DNA from: Unio delphinus | Lineage: Eukaryota > Mollusca > Bivalvia > Unionida > Unionidae | NCBI GenBank assembly: GCA_029339505.1 | Contig: JAQISU010000108.1 | Span: forward strand, 18,966,501-19,030,500 | Direction of reading: 5' to 3' | DNA: 64,000 bases | Shown here: positions 61,596 through 64,000 of the stretch, one piece after another | Layout: every line of letters begins with the position of its first letter | Position numbering within the stretch: the first letter of the stretch is position 1 | The notes under the pieces: model-generated | Database searches by the model: none | What the model was told of the DNA's origin: nothing | Seen by the model: only the letters and a program-made list of their open reading frames with translations | Made by a program: the position numbers and the translations under genes

Positions 61596-61769
61596 CGTTT
61601 TCAGAATAGACTCATCTGCTGAGGTTGGAACTGATTGCCAGCTATTTTAATGCTCGTTTGTTTCTAGTGAGGTATGGATCTGTATATCAAGATATGAGAC
61701 TGAACATTCAAACCTATTCTTTCAATCGATGAATATCATAACACTTCGTATTGTGCATTAAGTCTAAAC

Positions 61770-61848
61770 ACACGTGCGATGAATATTGTGTAATCAGTAG
61801 AACGTCACGCGCCTCATACCGTGTAATCATTAGAACGTCACGCGCTTC

Positions 61849-61897
<49 letters not shown>

Positions 61898-62400
61898 AGA
61901 CTTTGTATAGCGCATAATCTTTAGAAGCTTTAAGCGCTTTACAACATCTATAATGATAAGACTAAACTATAGAAAAACAAATAACAAAAGCCATAAAATT
62001 GGAAAATAAAAACATGCTGAAAACATACAAGATACCAAATATTATTAGGTCTCTAAGTTTGTTCCTGCAGTCGAAAAAGGTGACTTTTAATAGCACTCTA
62101 AAAAGGAACCACTGTGTCTTTTATATTAGTAGTAGAACGTGATGTACTTCATGCTTTGCAAACAGCTGTGCTTCATAGTGTGTGATCAGTAGAAAGCCAG
62201 GTACGTCATATAGTGTAATCATTAGAACGTCATGAGCTTCATATTGTGCAATTGGTAGAACGTGATATGCTTCATACTGTATAATCAGCTTTACTTCATA
62301 TTTTTCAATTAGTAGAACGTGATGTACTTCATACTGTATAATCAGCTGTACTTATATTGTATGATCAGTAGAACGTCATTCGCTTCATATTGTACAAGCA
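61770..62400. repeat. Degenerate 30-37-bp repeat split by a LINE
   Basis: Copies of GTGTAATCAGTAGAACGTCA plus CGCGCTTCATA lie at 61770-61850 and continue at 62120-62400 (GTAGAACGTGATGTACTTCA). The LINE fragment at 61850-62118 sits between them and so inserted into an existing array. Confidence 0.8.
61850..62118 (-). mobile_element. CR1/L2-like LINE, copy 5, 3' end only
   Basis: An (ATA)n tail (61850-61895), CATAATCTTTAGAAGCTTTA and AGCGCTTTACAAC, then the last codons of the ORF (antisense of DTVVPF at about 62105). About 270 bases remain, and the 5' truncation point is inside the C-terminal coding region. Confidence 0.93.
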
Positions 62401-62488
62401 ATTGAGAAACAGGAAAATTATTGTTCATGGTCGGACATACCAAGTACAAAAAATGATTAGAAAACATTCTGAGTAAAGACATACATAC

Positions 62489-62600
62489 GAAATACTAAAG
62501 CCATGTTGCAAAGTTCGGCAATTTTTCCCGAATCAGCTTTAGGTTTATACTTCAAGGTAGCTGTCACTCCTTTTAGCTGCTTTAATACTTGACACGAACC
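62489..62600 (-). CDS. Penultimate exon of the unknown minus-strand gene
   Basis: 112 bases, 37 codons plus one base, donor TTTC|GTATGTATG and acceptor TTTACTATTTTAAG. It encodes LKQLKGVTATLKYKPKADSG then KIAELCNMALVF and hands one base (C) to the exon at 60316-60395, which supplies AA, so the frame continues to a stop. The intron is 2.1 kb and holds two minisatellites and two LINE fragments. I do not recognise the family. The acceptor lies at the edge of the 36-bp tandem array that repeats the same acceptor sequence. Earlier exons should lie to the right, beyond the array or outside the window. Confidence 0.65.
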
Positions 62601-62815
62601 CTTAAAATAGTAAATGGAAACGTAAGCCATTCAACCCTTAAATAGTAAATGGAAACGTAAGTCATTCAACCCTAAAATTAGAAACTGGAAACGTAAGCCA
62701 TTCAACCCTTAAAATAGTAAATGGAAACGTAAGCCATTCAACCCTTAAAATAGTAAATGGAAACGTAAGCCATTCATCCCTAAAATTAGTAAATGGAACG
62801 TAAGCCATTCAACAC
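62598..62815. repeat. 36-bp minisatellite, about 6 copies, containing the exon acceptor
   Basis: Unit AACCCTTAAAATAGTAAATG plus GAAACGTAAGCCATTC. On the minus strand each copy reads CCATTTACTATTTTAAG|GGTT, the same as the acceptor of the exon at 62489-62600. Confidence 0.93.
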
Positions 62816-63051
62816 ATTAATGATAAACCACAGACACACATACGAAAAAAAGGGGGGAAATAAAAAAAGGATTGATGGTAGCAACAAACCTGGAACTCCC
62901 TCGGCAAAGTTTTAATTTAAAAGTTCATACCGCAAACATTTGGAAAGCAAAAATATTGATTTGCTAATTTCGAGAAGAAAATAATATATTTCAAATGTAA
63001 ATGATGTCGCCCATGCAAGAGACTTGCACACACGCTAAGTACATAAATATG
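62816..63051. other. Unique AT-rich sequence
   Basis: No upstream exon of the minus gene could be found here. A possible donor (CCAG|GTTTGTTG, about 62900 on the minus strand) is not preceded by an open frame. Confidence 0.35.
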
Positions 63052-63078
63052 GGTGTGTCTGTGTGTGTGCGCGCGCGT

Positions 63079-63158
<80 letters not shown>
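63052..63158. repeat. Compound (GT)n-(GA)n microsatellite
   Basis: GTGTCTGTGTGTGTGCGCGC start, pure GT, then pure GA. Confidence 0.98.
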
Positions 63159-63794
63159 ATTTCTTGAGAGGGTGGGGGTGGCGGGTCATCTAATGAGCCT
63201 GAAAATGGATGGTATGCATGTATCTGTTTTGTCTTTTTTCGTTTTGCTGTAAGTTTGTATATTGCATATGAACCATAAATACGTTTTTATAAGTTTAAAC
63301 ATTACTTGTAATGATGAATCTTTGTTAGTATTCATTTTACATTGGCTGGTTTAATCACGTGGATTGCAACAACGAATAGTATGACACCGGTTACGTGGTA
63401 AGTATTGCGACATGCGATGTTGAGTCATAAGGGGTTTATCAGGACAATAGTTTATCAATTAGTTCATTTTTATTCCTTGTGTTTTTGCATTAATATAAGG
63501 CTCTATATGTGTTTATTGGTATTTAGATATAATTTGTGAGGAAACTTTATTTGGAATGATCATTAGAATTACAAAGTGCTCATCGACTCTGGACTAAAAT
63601 ATTATCCTGTGATTATTGCAAATTTATTCAAAAGAGTTCTGGTCAATGTCATTATTGTACATTAGGACTGTTGGTACACCAGTACATTCGAAACTCTGAA
63701 GTTCATTCGGAATTCTATTCATTTGGTCTGACGCTTAACCATTATGATTATTTTGGATTTAAGCAAAAACTGAAAGTTCTTCTTACATTTACAA
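63159..63794. other. Unique sequence
   Basis: Nothing recognised. Confidence 0.4.
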
Positions 63795-63923
<129 letters not shown>

Positions 63924-64000
63924 ACCATAGAGTTGTAACTTTATTTTGCTAATAGCTTCTCTTGAAAAGATTTGTAGGATTCATTTATTCTTCGCATTAC

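Overview
The window reads as non-coding-rich nuclear DNA of a metazoan, most likely a mollusc or another marine lophotrochozoan (inference, not proven). The reasons are: spliced exons with GT-AG borders in very long AT-rich introns, extreme tandem-repeat load, CR1/L2-type and RTE-type LINEs, tRNA-headed SINEs and a relic of a Polinton/Maverick polymerase. There is no prokaryotic gene organisation, operon, Shine-Dalgarno site or CRISPR array.

Host genes appear only as scattered exons, almost all on the minus strand. (1) Three phase-compatible minus exons (44168-44016, 43544-43485, 13874-13677 with stop) form the C-terminal part of a protein that I read as CNBD2-like (cyclic-nucleotide-binding-domain protein). 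The last intron is 29.6 kb and holds most of the repeats in the window. (2) Two phase-compatible minus exons (62600-62489 and 60395-60316 with stop) form the lysine-rich C-terminus of a gene I do not recognise. (3) A plus-strand exon at 45356-45663 with a strong donor site resembles the N-terminal region of CNBD2-like proteins. The first 16 bases of the window may be the end of a similar plus exon, which would suggest divergent paralogues. Several weaker candidate exons are listed with low confidence.

Mobile elements: five minus- or plus-oriented copies of one CR1/L2-like LINE (7966-11180, 17262-20610, 38880-42059, 60655-60835, 61850-62118), all broken; one 5'-truncated RTE-like LINE (57115-59590); four copies of one tRNA-derived SINE, each with a target-site duplication; a tiny Ty3/Gypsy RT fragment (12822-12950); a short terminal-inverted-repeat element (42061-42204); and a decayed protein-primed DNA polymerase B of Polinton type (32164-33368).

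Tandem repeats fill more than a quarter of the window. The largest is a 7.3 kb satellite of about 200 copies of a 35/37 bp unit (20965-28240) with decayed edges. About fifteen further minisatellites have units of 13-94 bp; several show higher-order repeat structure (94x3, 38x6, about 10x32, 10-11x45). One array carries a CACGTG palindrome in nearly every 32 bp unit, and another repeats the splice-acceptor region of a host exon. Many apparent long ORFs are artefacts of arrays whose unit is a multiple of three.
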